Both the position numbers and the translations under genes were made by a program. Shown piece after piece: positions 42,364-50,919 of a stretch of DNA of 64,000 bases. A model generated the notes under the pieces. The model saw only the letters and a program-made list of their open reading frames with translations, did no database searches and had not been told where the DNA came from. This DNA is from JABMNT01 sp048262255. Lineage in GTDB: Bacteria > Pseudomonadota > Alphaproteobacteria > Rhodospirillales > Casp-alpha2. Location: NCBI GenBank assembly GCA_048262255.1, contig JBLXFH010000002.1, positions 990,632 to 1,054,631 of the forward strand, in the 5' to 3' direction. The first letter of the stretch is position 1. Each line of letters begins with the position of its first letter.

Positions 42364-42897
42364 ATGCCGGAACATGCCACCACAGAATTCTGGAGCAACA
42401 TCAAACCGATCAAAAACGTTTTCAAGCCGGATGCCTTGAAGGACGTCTATATCGGTAATGCCGCCTCTGATGACCACAGCCTTTATGTTCCATTTACCGA
42501 AACCGTATTTTCACGCCCTCTGTGGATTTCACCATCACAAAACAAATGGGCAGATATTCTACTTGCTACAGGTGCTGGGCTTGTCAATCGGCATTATCAC
42601 CCTCACGAGGTTTTTGCCTATACCATAAGTGGCAAGTGGGGATACCTTGAACATGACTGGACCGCCACCGCTGGTGATTTTGTTTATGAATCACCTGGAG
42701 AAGGACATACGTTGGTCGCCTACGAACATGAAGACCCGATGAAAGTGTTTTTTCAGGTGACTGGCCCCCTGATCTGGCTAGATGAGGACGGTGAGAGCAA
42801 TGGCACGTTTGACGTTCACGATTACATCGCCTTGTGCCGGGCCCATTATGCCACGACGGACTTGGGTATCGAATATGTTGATAGCTTGTTCCGCTAA
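42364..42897 (+). CDS. DAD-like cupin dioxygenase
   Basis: A 177-residue single-domain cupin related to 2,4'-dihydroxyacetophenone dioxygenase and acetylacetone-cleaving enzymes. Metal ligands are probably His77 and His79 in NRHYHPHEVFAYTI and His115 in ESPGEGHTLVAYEH. GYLEHDWTATAGDFVYES and DEDGESNGTF are family-typical. Known relatives cleave a carbon-carbon bond next to a carbonyl using iron and oxygen. An AGGAG site precedes ATG. It opens the catabolic cassette on the plus strand, convergent with the SDR gene. The substrate is inferred only to be an aryl or alkyl ketone. Confidence 0.68.
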   Translation: MPEHATTEFWSNIKPIKNVFKPDALKDVYIGNAASDDHSLYVPFTETVFSRPLWISPSQNKWADILLATGAGLVNRHYHPHEVFAYTISGKWGYLEHDWTATAGDFVYESPGEGHTLVAYEHEDPMKVFFQVTGPLIWLDEDGESNGTFDVHDYIALCRAHYATTDLGIEYVDSLFR

Positions 42898-42948
42898 ATT
42901 TATATCAAGACTGGTGGCATTTCCTGATTTGGCGTCTGATAGAAAACT

Positions 42949-43716
42949 TTAAATACTCATACCGCCATCAACGGTGAATAAACCGCCGGTCGAAAAGCTG
43001 CTGTTATCTGAGGCCAAAAACAAAACCATTTTGGCAACCTCGTCGGGGGTCCCGTGACGTCCCAGAGGGATCATTTTGTTGAAGAATTCCGTTCCGTTCA
43101 CACCTAACTCGGCCCCCAGGCCTTCCTCTATCCCCTTTTGAAAAGCATTATCAATGGGACCGGGATTAAGAGAATTCACCCGGATCCCCTTAGGAGCCAA
43201 TTCCGCTGCCAGACACCGCATCAATCCCGTTTGCGCATGTTTCATGGTGATATACCCATGCACGCCCGGATCCCCGCGGGTCGCTGCGACACTCGACGTG
43301 ATGATGATGCTGCCGCCCGACGAAATATGCGGCACTGCATATTTGGCGGCAAGAAATGCGCCGCGAACATGCACCCGGTAAACGGCGTCAAACGCTTCTG
43401 TCGGATAATCCTGGATCGGCGCAACGACGCCGGCATTGCCCGCATTGCTGAACAGCACGGAAATGCTGCCAAACCGGCTAACGGCTTCCGAAACGTAACG
43501 GCGGGCGTCTTCTTCGTCCGAGACGTCGGCTGCAATTAAAAGAACATCATCCGGCACACGACCGAAAGCCGCTTCCGTCGCGGCTTGCAGAACCGTCATA
43601 TCGAGATCGACCAATACCAATTTTGCACCGTGGTCGTGCATCAAGGTGGCTGTCGCTATGCCCAAACTGCCGGCACCGCCCGTAATCAAACAGGTTTTCC
43701 CTGTAAGGTCAGTCAT
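42949..43716 (-). CDS. Short-chain dehydrogenase/reductase
   Basis: A classical SDR of 255 residues: cofactor motif CLITGGAGSLGIATA at 9-23, DV in IAADVSDEEDA, NAG in LFSNAGNAGV, catalytic Ser in IIITSSVAATRG, and the YxxxK pair in GYITMKHAQTG. An Asp after the second strand (LVLVDLDM) points to NAD preference. The C-terminal GGLFTVDGGMSI is family-standard. It lies 31 bases after the aldehyde dehydrogenase gene on the same strand and is the last gene of that operon. It probably oxidises an alcohol intermediate of the same pathway. Confidence 0.85.
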   Translation of the reverse strand: MTDLTGKTCLITGGAGSLGIATATLMHDHGAKLVLVDLDMTVLQAATEAAFGRVPDDVLLIAADVSDEEDARRYVSEAVSRFGSISVLFSNAGNAGVVAPIQDYPTEAFDAVYRVHVRGAFLAAKYAVPHISSGGSIIITSSVAATRGDPGVHGYITMKHAQTGLMRCLAAELAPKGIRVNSLNPGPIDNAFQKGIEEGLGAELGVNGTEFFNKMIPLGRHGTPDEVAKMVLFLASDNSSFSTGGLFTVDGGMSI

Positions 43717-43747
43717 CGTATCTTATTTCCTTTTTGAAAAACCTGTC

Positions 43748-45199
43748 CTAAATGGGATAATGCGGTGTGCCGTCCTGAATTGTAATCCAGCGCAGTTCAG
43801 TAAATTCAGCAATGCCAGCCAGCCCCCCAAACCGCCCATAGCCTGAATCCTTAACCCCACCAAAAGGCATTTGAGCTTCATCATGTACGGTTGGTCCATT
43901 GATATGGCACATCCCGGATTCAATGCGTTTAGCAATCGAAAGGGCACGTGTTACATCGCGACCAAAAACGCTGGCAGACAATCCATATTCCGTATCATTC
44001 GCTACCCGTATCGCTTCGTCTATGCTGCCGACCCGCACGATCGAAGCTGTCGGACCAAAACTTTCCTCGCTATAAAGACGCATCGCTGGTGAAACATGGT
44101 CCAACAATGTTGCCTCAACCAAGGGACCGTCAGCACCACCGCCAGCAACGACTACAGCCCCTTTTTCCAGAGCGTCGTCAATCAGGCTTTTAATCCGGTC
44201 CGCTGCGGATTGATCAACGACGCAGCCCAACGGGGTTTTACCTTCTGCCGGATTTCCAACGGTCAGAGTCTGGACTTTGGCCGCCAGCTTCTCAACAAAC
44301 GCATCTGCAATCGACTCATCAACAACCAGGCGTTCGGTTGACATACAAATCTGTCCCTGATTCATATAAGCACCAAATGCAGCTGCAGCGACCGCAGCGT
44401 CGAGGTCCGCATCATCAAGCACGATCATCGGTGCCTTACCTCCCAGTTCCAGCAACGCCGGTTTGAGATGTTTTGCTGCCATTTCGGCGACCAGTCGCCC
44501 CACACGGGTGGATCCGGTAAAGTTGACTCGCCGTACAGCGGGTTGCGCGATCAAGGTTTCGACAATTTCCGCGGCATTTTCCGGCGCATTTGAAATGACG
44601 TTCAACACGCCATCGGGCAAGCCTACGCCCTGCACCGTCTCAACAATAAGGGCATGTGTCCGCGGGCAGATTTCTGAAGTTTTCATAACCACGGTATTGC
44701 CGCAGGCCAAAGCCGTTGCAATGGATCGAATGCCAAGGATGACGGGGGCATTCCATGGCGCAATGGCCAGGACCACACCGGCCGGCTGACGAATACCCAT
44801 GGCATGACTACCAGGCCGATTTGACGGAATCACTTCACCGCGAATCATGGTCGTCAGAGACGCCGCTTCGAGCAACATATCAGAAGCCAATTTAATATTG
44901 AACATCGCCCAACCGGTTGTTGCCCCTATTTCTTTCGCCATGGCGTCAACAATATCTTCGCTTCGTGCCTGTAGAGCCTCCGCCGCTAACATGAGCTTTG
45001 CGCGTCGTTCCCCCGGACCGGTAGCTGACCATTCAGGAAAAGCCCGCGCTGCAGCATCAACCGCGCTCATGGCATCCTCAACCGTCGCTGCTGCTGCTTC
45101 TGTTGCAACGTCTCCAGTCATTGGGTTCAGGCGGGCAAATGTTTTGCCATCTGAAGCGGGCACACTTTTTCCATCAATCAATAAGTTCAGTGTCGTCAT
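43748..45199 (-). CDS. Aldehyde dehydrogenase, aromatic-aldehyde type
   Basis: A 483-residue NAD(P)-dependent aldehyde dehydrogenase. The catalytic Glu is in ALLELGGKAPMIVLDDADLD (about 250) and Cys in NQGQICMSTERLVVD (about 283); the cofactor region includes APWNAPVILGIRSIATALAC and NFTGSTRVGRLVAEMAAKHL. The MCHINGPTVHDEAQMPFGGV segment near the C-terminus is common in vanillin and salicylaldehyde dehydrogenases. It follows LivF by 14 bases. It would oxidise the aldehyde made by the ThDP enzyme encoded nearby, which is inference from context. Confidence 0.88.
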   Translation of the reverse strand: MTTLNLLIDGKSVPASDGKTFARLNPMTGDVATEAAAATVEDAMSAVDAAARAFPEWSATGPGERRAKLMLAAEALQARSEDIVDAMAKEIGATTGWAMFNIKLASDMLLEAASLTTMIRGEVIPSNRPGSHAMGIRQPAGVVLAIAPWNAPVILGIRSIATALACGNTVVMKTSEICPRTHALIVETVQGVGLPDGVLNVISNAPENAAEIVETLIAQPAVRRVNFTGSTRVGRLVAEMAAKHLKPALLELGGKAPMIVLDDADLDAAVAAAAFGAYMNQGQICMSTERLVVDESIADAFVEKLAAKVQTLTVGNPAEGKTPLGCVVDQSAADRIKSLIDDALEKGAVVVAGGGADGPLVEATLLDHVSPAMRLYSEESFGPTASIVRVGSIDEAIRVANDTEYGLSASVFGRDVTRALSIAKRIESGMCHINGPTVHDEAQMPFGGVKDSGYGRFGGLAGIAEFTELRWITIQDGTPHYPI

Positions 45200-45213
45200 G
45201 AAACTTCCTTTTT

Positions 45214-45930
45214 CTAGTTTTTTATCGCACCCAAATATGCTTGTTGTACGGAATTGTCGTTCAATAAATCTTGTGCCGGTCCTTGACCCGTAATTCGGCC
45301 TGCTTCCAGCAAATAACCACGATCTGCAATGGCCAAGCTTAATTTCACGTTTTGCTCAACTATCAGCAAACCAACACCCGTCGCCTGTATCCTCTCGAGT
45401 GACTTAAACAAGCTAGACACAACAATCGGCGCCAGTCCGAGACTGGGCTCGTCGAGCATCAAATAATCGGGATTGGACATTAACGCACGGCCGACCGCGA
45501 TCATTTGCTGCTCACCTCCCGACATTGTGTTGGCGTACTGTCGTGCCCGTTCCTTGAGCTTTGGGAACAATTCAAAGACAAAATCTTTACGGTCATTCTC
45601 CTCGGCCCGGGCCCGAACAGGGTTTGCTCCTAATCGTAAATTTTCATCAACAGTCATGGCACCAAAAATACCGCGTCCTTCGGGAACCAATGCGATTCCC
45701 AACTCAGTAACTTCATGTGCGGGCCGTCCAACAAGAGTACTACCATGTAACGTTATCGCTGAACCTGTATCAGACGGAACCATGCCAGCAATGGATTTTA
45801 ACATGGATGATTTCCCGGCCCCGTTGGCCCCCAAAATCACAACTGTTTCACCCTTGTTAAGGTTCAGGGAAACCGAGTCCAGAGCCAGATGCTGCCCATA
45901 GCGAACAGTTAAATTTGTCAGCTCAAGCAT
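45214..45930 (-). CDS. livF: Branched-chain amino-acid type ABC transporter ATPase LivF
   Basis: A 238-residue ATPase: Walker A GANGAGKSSM, Q-loop, signature MSGGEQQMIAVGRALMSNPD and Walker B LMLDEPSLG. The length and the LVPEGRGIFGAMTVDENL segment are LivF hallmarks. It overlaps livG by 8 bases. In catabolic clusters LIV-type systems often import aromatic acids rather than amino acids, which fits the neighbouring dehydrogenases. Confidence 0.9.
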   Translation of the reverse strand: MLELTNLTVRYGQHLALDSVSLNLNKGETVVILGANGAGKSSMLKSIAGMVPSDTGSAITLHGSTLVGRPAHEVTELGIALVPEGRGIFGAMTVDENLRLGANPVRARAEENDRKDFVFELFPKLKERARQYANTMSGGEQQMIAVGRALMSNPDYLMLDEPSLGLAPIVVSSLFKSLERIQATGVGLLIVEQNVKLSLAIADRGYLLEAGRITGQGPAQDLLNDNSVQQAYLGAIKN

Positions 45931-46651
45931 GGTCCTCTCCCAGATACGCAGAGATCACTTCTGGCTCCTGAAGGACCTGGTCCGTTTTACCGTCTGCAAT
46001 AACGGATCCGGCATTCATTACGATGCAACGTGTGCATAGGGCCCGAACAGCCTCCATGATGTGCTCAACCAATAAAATAGTGGTGCCGCCACCTTGCAAA
46101 TGGCGGATCAAATCCACACCCATCTTTAGTTCTGACGGATTGAGTCCAGCCAGCCATTCATCAAGTAATAACAAGGAGGGTTCGGATGCCAACGCGCGCG
46201 CTAGCTCCATACGTTTCTGATCTATATAAGTCAGATTATTGACACGTTCGTCACCGCGCCCTTCAAGACCCACGTATGCCAGTTGTTCCTCTGCTAGAAT
46301 TTCAGCTTCCTTACCCCAGTGTTTCTTATGTCCGAAGGCCAATGAAACCAGAACATTTTCACGGACCGACAGCGACGGCAGCGGACGTACCAATTGAAAT
46401 GTACGCGATACACCCAACCGGGAAATTCGATCAGGTGACAGCGAAGTCAGATCGTTCCCCTCAAACATCACGCGACCATCCGTCTCAGATAAAGCACCGG
46501 ATATCATGTTCAGGACTGTGGTCTTTCCGGATCCGTTAGGGCCAAGAATACCGACCACTTCTCCCTTGCTTACTGAAAAATTCACTTTATTGACGGCGAC
46601 CAAGCCACCAAATTGTTTTGTCAGATTAATGAGTTCCAATTGCTCACTCAT
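45923..46651 (-). CDS. livG: Branched-chain amino-acid type ABC transporter ATPase LivG
   Basis: A 242-residue ATPase starting MSEQLELINLTKQFGGLVAV, with Walker A GPNGSGKTTV, the LivG-typical GVSRTFQLVRPLPSLSVREN and Walker B LLLDEWLAGLNPSE. Interestingly the usual LSGG-type signature reads NLTYIDQKRMELARALASEP, with the SG replaced: a change seen in some LivG relatives that leaves one degenerate site. ATG 46651 overlaps the LivM stop (ATGA), so the longer frame to 46789 is rejected. Confidence 0.9.
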   Translation of the reverse strand: MSEQLELINLTKQFGGLVAVNKVNFSVSKGEVVGILGPNGSGKTTVLNMISGALSETDGRVMFEGNDLTSLSPDRISRLGVSRTFQLVRPLPSLSVRENVLVSLAFGHKKHWGKEAEILAEEQLAYVGLEGRGDERVNNLTYIDQKRMELARALASEPSLLLLDEWLAGLNPSELKMGVDLIRHLQGGGTTILLVEHIMEAVRALCTRCIVMNAGSVIADGKTDQVLQEPEVISAYLGEDHA

Positions 46652-47583
46652 ATTTTCACCCCTTTTTTGCGTGAGCGCAGCAAGTGTTCCAACTTGGCAA
46701 GGACACCGTCCGGTAAAACGAAAACGATCAGGACAAACAATCCGCCTAGAATAATAGAATAGTGGTTTGGAAAATTGACTGAGGCCCATTCAAAAAGGAG
46801 GAACACGGGAACGGCTCCCAACAAGGGGCCCCACAGTCTCGTCGCTCCGCCAAGCAGGGCCATAATTAAAGTCAGAAAAGAGATCGTTGGATTGAACACG
46901 ATAGAAGGTTCTACATAGGTCCATCGCGGAGCCTGAATTGCGCCAACCAAAGTCATCAAGGTTGCGCTCAAAGAGAATAACAGAACCTTGACCATCGGCA
47001 CGTTTATACCGGCATGTTTGGCAACCACTTCATCATCACCGATGACTTTTAAGGCAAGCCCCAAGCGGCTGCGACTGATCCAGAAATATATGAGCAGAGT
47101 CACGACGGCCAACACCAAGAGCTGCCAGTAGATATCGCGGGCATCAAACCCAAGATAAATGTAACGACCTAGCTCTCCGGTGATATTCACTTCCCACCAA
47201 GTCACCAATTGTCGAACCAATTCGGACAGGCCGAACGTAAAAATTACAAAATACACGCCTGCCAGACGCAATGTCGCCAACCCGACAACCAGAGCAACCA
47301 GCAGTCCGATCAATGCGGCGCAAAGCAACACCAGCGGATAGGGCATCGTTTCACTCAAGACTGCTACTGTATAGGCACCAATGCCATAGAAGGCGACGGT
47401 CGCCAGAGACACATAGCGGGTAGGGCCCGAAAACATACCCCATGCAGTCGCAAGAATGACAAATCCGGTCAACCCCAACAGAAATCCGATCTCATAGGAA
47501 TTCAGAATAAACGGGGCTACGGCCAAGGCGCTAAAACCGACTATAGGAATAAGCACAGACAATGATTTAGGCATTTTGTTCAT
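46648..47583 (-). CDS. livM: LIV-type ABC transporter permease LivM
   Basis: A 311-residue inner-membrane permease with eight to nine spans and the family loop RLGLALKVIGDDEVVAKHAG near residue 170, which docks on the ATPases. GPTRYVSLATVAFYGIGAYT near 52 is the LivM core motif. It overlaps livH and livG by four bases each, indicating tight coupling. Confidence 0.88.
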   Translation of the reverse strand: MNKMPKSLSVLIPIVGFSALAVAPFILNSYEIGFLLGLTGFVILATAWGMFSGPTRYVSLATVAFYGIGAYTVAVLSETMPYPLVLLCAALIGLLVALVVGLATLRLAGVYFVIFTFGLSELVRQLVTWWEVNITGELGRYIYLGFDARDIYWQLLVLAVVTLLIYFWISRSRLGLALKVIGDDEVVAKHAGINVPMVKVLLFSLSATLMTLVGAIQAPRWTYVEPSIVFNPTISFLTLIMALLGGATRLWGPLLGAVPVFLLFEWASVNFPNHYSIILGGLFVLIVFVLPDGVLAKLEHLLRSRKKGVKI

Positions 47584-48452
47584 TCCGGCTTTCCGAACAT
47601 ACCTGTAGGACGAAAAAGCAAGATCGATAAAAAGATGACATAGGTTGCGGCCAGCGTTAGTCCGGGGTCGATATACGCAGCAACAGCTGTCTCAACCAGC
47701 CCCAGCATCAGCCCTGCAACCAACGCTCCACTCAGGCTCCCCTTGCCTCCCAGGATGACAACAATCAATGCCTTCATGGTAAACACGACGCCGTCTGTCG
47801 CCGTGAAGGTTTGATACATAGAGACAACAACCCCACCCGAAGCGGCCATCGCCCCACCCAGCGCAAAGGCTATACGGGCGAAACGGTTGATATCTATGCC
47901 GACAAGAGAGGCCGACGATGGCGCTATCGCAACCGCGCGCAATGTCAAACCCCAGCGCGTATGGGCCAGCATAAGGATCAAGGAAACGCCCAATACCAAG
48001 GCCAGAACCAGAGCAACAAGTCTGTTCGCAGCAACAACCGTACCCATTATGGCTACAGGTTCATTGAGGTAGGAATAACCGTAAAAATCACCCTGAAATA
48101 TCAGCAGAAGAATACCTTGAATGGTAAACAACAATCCAAAAGTCGCCAGAATGGAGTCCACTTCCAGCGTTTCACTATTGGGAGAACGATCGACCAAGGG
48201 CCGCATAATTAATGTATAGATAGCACCACTGAACAAAAATCCGGCGGGCACGACAATGAGCAAAGCCAACAGAGGATTTATTGCAAATCCGGAAAACAAA
48301 ACAAATGCACCAAATGAAGATGCAATAATTGTATCGCCATAAGACAAATTCATTATCCGCGCGATACCGTATTGTAATGTTAAACCCAGTGCGATCAGGG
48401 CGTATGTTCCGCCTGCAACAAAACCGTTCACCAAAACGTCAATAAACATCAA
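47580..48452 (-). CDS. livH: LIV-type ABC transporter permease LivH
   Basis: A 290-residue permease with about eight spans. GGTYALIALGLTLQYGIARI near residue 13 and MNLSYGDTIIASSFGAFV are the LivH signature, and TRWGLTLRAVAIAPSSASLV is the coupling loop. It follows the binding-protein gene by 116 bases that contain a strong hairpin, probably tuning expression below the binding protein. Confidence 0.88.
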   Translation of the reverse strand: MMFIDVLVNGFVAGGTYALIALGLTLQYGIARIMNLSYGDTIIASSFGAFVLFSGFAINPLLALLIVVPAGFLFSGAIYTLIMRPLVDRSPNSETLEVDSILATFGLLFTIQGILLLIFQGDFYGYSYLNEPVAIMGTVVAANRLVALVLALVLGVSLILMLAHTRWGLTLRAVAIAPSSASLVGIDINRFARIAFALGGAMAASGGVVVSMYQTFTATDGVVFTMKALIVVILGGKGSLSGALVAGLMLGLVETAVAAYIDPGLTLAATYVIFLSILLFRPTGMFGKPE

Positions 48453-48520
48453 ACCTGCTTAGTACTCCTCCTCGACAATTTGCCGGAAGGATATCTCTAA
48501 CGAATGAAAAAGAATAAGGC

Positions 48521-48552
48521 TGGACGGGGCGGCACGTATGACGCCCCGTCCA
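48521..48552 (-). terminator. Intercistronic hairpin between livJ-like and livH genes
   Basis: A perfect 11-pair stem (TGGACGGGGCG with CGCCCCGTCCA) with a 10-base loop. On the minus strand it is followed by a T-rich run after a few bases, so it acts either as a partial terminator or as a 3' stabiliser of the binding-protein mRNA. Confidence 0.7.
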
Positions 48553-48568
48553 ATGACCTCAGTTTATT

Positions 48569-49816
48569 TTATTGGGCCCAACCCGGTTTCGGCAATCGGA
48601 TTTTACTAACGCCCTCACGTTTGGCTGGCTGGACGCCGACAAATTTTCCATCTTGCCATTGACCAGTCCACCACAAGGTGCGCAACTGATTGTTCTCCAG
48701 CTTCACCGTGCCCGCAGCCGTTTTGAAGGTGCCTGTCGCAATTTCCTTGGCTACCGCTGCGCGGTCCAAACCGACACGGCCAATAGCCTGTTCCAAAACC
48801 TGTAGGCTGCTGTACGTCACAACGCTGCCCCAGAGATCAGGAGCCCGGCCAATCACTTCCGTGTGACGTTTGCGATATTCGGCATTTTCCGGATTGTTTG
48901 GATCAATACCACCCAAGCTCATAATGCCCTCCGGATTTATTCCGGTAATCTTTGGGTATGCCGGGAAGCCGACGCCAACGCCAAGATAAAAGACTTTGGG
49001 ATTAAATTCGGCCACCGGTGATTGCTTACTTAATGCAAAAGTATGCGGTGGATAGGAAAAAGCGATAAACGTGTCTGCACCCGTTCCTTTGGACTCATTT
49101 ATCATGGTTGAAAAGTCTGACGTTGCCGGCGGAAAGACCTTGTCATAAGCCAGCTCAAAACCAGCTTCTTTAAGTGCCGGACGCGCCGCCTTGACCAGAT
49201 CTATTCCAAATCCGTCGGCAACGGCAATCATCGCAATTTTATTGTTAATGGTACCTGCAGCATGGGCTGCTTTTAACACGTCAGCTAACGCCTGAGTGTA
49301 ATCCTTGCCGCCGCCAAGAAACCAGAAACTTTTTTTCCAGCGCTTCACAAAACTCGGTGCTTTATCGGTCACTGCAGATACAGCCAACTGCGGATAACCG
49401 AACTTATCAAACAGCGGCGCAACCGCCAGGTTAAAGCCAGTACCCCAAGGCGGCAGAATGAAGTCGACCTTATCCTGAGTTGCCAGACGCTCTACGGCAC
49501 GGACCACTTCTTCAGACGAAGAGCGGTCATCATATTCAATGACTTCAATCGGCAACTGCTTACCATCCGGCAATTTCAGGCCGCCAGCTGCGTTAACTTC
49601 CTTTATCCACAATTCATAGTTCGGTGTTGTGGTCACATTGGCGCCACCTGCATTTGGACCCGATTTTGAAACCGCATATCCAATACGAACTGATGTTCTA
49701 TCCTCCGCATGTGCTGCATTTTCAACAGCCGCCAGGCTACACAGAATCGCTGCGGCCCCGGCAACTCGGGTCAAACGCGCGATTTTTCGCGCCAAGCCAT
49801 CTTTATAAAGTGACAT
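48569..49816 (-). CDS. LIV-type ABC transporter substrate-binding protein
   Basis: A 415-residue periplasmic receptor of the Peripla_BP_6 group. A signal peptide (LTRVAGAAAILCSLAAVENA, cut near AHA) precedes SVRIGYAVSKSGPNAGGANV, the typical first strand and ligand loop. SSEEVVRAVERLATQDKVDF and AMIAVADGFGIDLVKAARPA follow the fold. It is the first gene of the LIV operon, divergent from the AraC regulator. The family also binds aromatic acids, amides and urea; with the neighbouring enzymes an aromatic or aryl-keto acid is likely. Confidence 0.87.
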   Translation of the reverse strand: MSLYKDGLARKIARLTRVAGAAAILCSLAAVENAAHAEDRTSVRIGYAVSKSGPNAGGANVTTTPNYELWIKEVNAAGGLKLPDGKQLPIEVIEYDDRSSSEEVVRAVERLATQDKVDFILPPWGTGFNLAVAPLFDKFGYPQLAVSAVTDKAPSFVKRWKKSFWFLGGGKDYTQALADVLKAAHAAGTINNKIAMIAVADGFGIDLVKAARPALKEAGFELAYDKVFPPATSDFSTMINESKGTGADTFIAFSYPPHTFALSKQSPVAEFNPKVFYLGVGVGFPAYPKITGINPEGIMSLGGIDPNNPENAEYRKRHTEVIGRAPDLWGSVVTYSSLQVLEQAIGRVGLDRAAVAKEIATGTFKTAAGTVKLENNQLRTLWWTGQWQDGKFVGVQPAKREGVSKIRLPKPGWAQ

Positions 49817-49888
49817 TTAGCTCTCCCTTTTTTTGATATTCGTTCATGGCACATAAACCTATAGCTTGCGCCGAAGTCTAGATGCGCA

Positions 49889-49911
49889 GTGAATTTAGAA
49901 GGGCAATTCAC
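49889..49911. promoter_or_regulatory. Inverted repeat operator candidate between LIV operon and AraC gene
   Basis: GTGAATT, 9 bases, AATTCAC is a perfect 7-base inverted repeat in the 168-base divergent gap, well placed for the AraC-type regulator. Confidence 0.42.
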
Positions 49912-49984
49912 TTAGTTAAATAGACGTTTTGATGTATTTATTGTACTTTTGACGAATTCCAATCGTTATTCGGAGATTTTTTGA

Positions 49985-50848
49985 GTGCGAACCAATATCC
50001 AAAATATTCAGGCGGAGCAGATTAAAAGCAGTTTCACCACAACAGAATTTGTGGTCCGCGGGGCCAGATCGTATTTGTTTGTTCTTGAAGCTGGCTCAGC
50101 CACTCTGCTCACGAAAGAGGAAACAGAGGAAATTAAGGCTCCTTGTATAATCTGGACACCTGTCGGGCTAACTGCGCAGCTTCGATTAGCAGCCGGATGC
50201 AGGGGGTTTGTATTGCGAATTCCTGAAGCACATATGGGCAGGTCGCTACCTTCCGGCTCCGTTTCGGGTTACGTCCGCAGCACGATTGGAACGCTCATTA
50301 TTTCCTCAGGGCTCAAGACCCAATGGCTTAATAAGCTGAGGTTATATTTTAACGAAATCAAGGATGAGTTATTCTACAACCCACCGGGTGGTGCCACCGC
50401 AATACAGCATTGTCTAACACTGATACTGATCCTCGTTTGGCGGACATCTACACCCAGTGTCGCTAGTCCGGTAATTTTACCCCGGCAAATTGTTCATGAT
50501 TTTCTCTACCTTGTTGAATTGCACATGCAAAAACATTGGCAGGTGACACAATATGCCAACCATCTCAACATTTCTAAAGACAGCCTCAACAACGCAGTAC
50601 GTAAAGTCGTGGATCAATCGCCACACCAGTACATACAGAGCCGGTTAATCAACGAAACCAAAACGCTGTTGCTCAACTCAGACCTCAAAGTGTCTGAAAT
50701 TGCCTACAAATTAGGATTCTCTGATGCTGCCTACTTCAACCGTTTTTTCCAAAGACACACCAATATTTCCCCAGGAAGATTCCGATCACAAAATTTGCCT
50801 CAGGATCCTGCAAATGTAGGACGAGAAGCTTTTGCTGCCTGGCCATAA
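49985..50848 (+). CDS. AraC-family transcriptional regulator
   Basis: A 287-residue regulator. The N-terminal 170 residues form a variable sensor domain similar to cupin-like AraC_binding_2 domains. The C-terminal DNA-binding domain (about 175-275) has two helix-turn-helix units: WQVTQYANHLNISKDSLNNA, and LKVSEIAYKLGFSDAAYFNR followed by FFQRHTNISPGRFR. Start is GTG 49985 with a GGAG site about 10 bases upstream. It faces the LIV operon and probably activates it in response to the imported substrate. Confidence 0.82.
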   Translation: MRTNIQNIQAEQIKSSFTTTEFVVRGARSYLFVLEAGSATLLTKEETEEIKAPCIIWTPVGLTAQLRLAAGCRGFVLRIPEAHMGRSLPSGSVSGYVRSTIGTLIISSGLKTQWLNKLRLYFNEIKDELFYNPPGGATAIQHCLTLILILVWRTSTPSVASPVILPRQIVHDFLYLVELHMQKHWQVTQYANHLNISKDSLNNAVRKVVDQSPHQYIQSRLINETKTLLLNSDLKVSEIAYKLGFSDAAYFNRFFQRHTNISPGRFRSQNLPQDPANVGREAFAAWP

Positions 50849-50919
50849 AAATGTGCCAACGACATCAGGTCCCACTTTTCCTGAACAGAGTTTGTATCAA
50901 CATTTGAAGGGCATTGCGC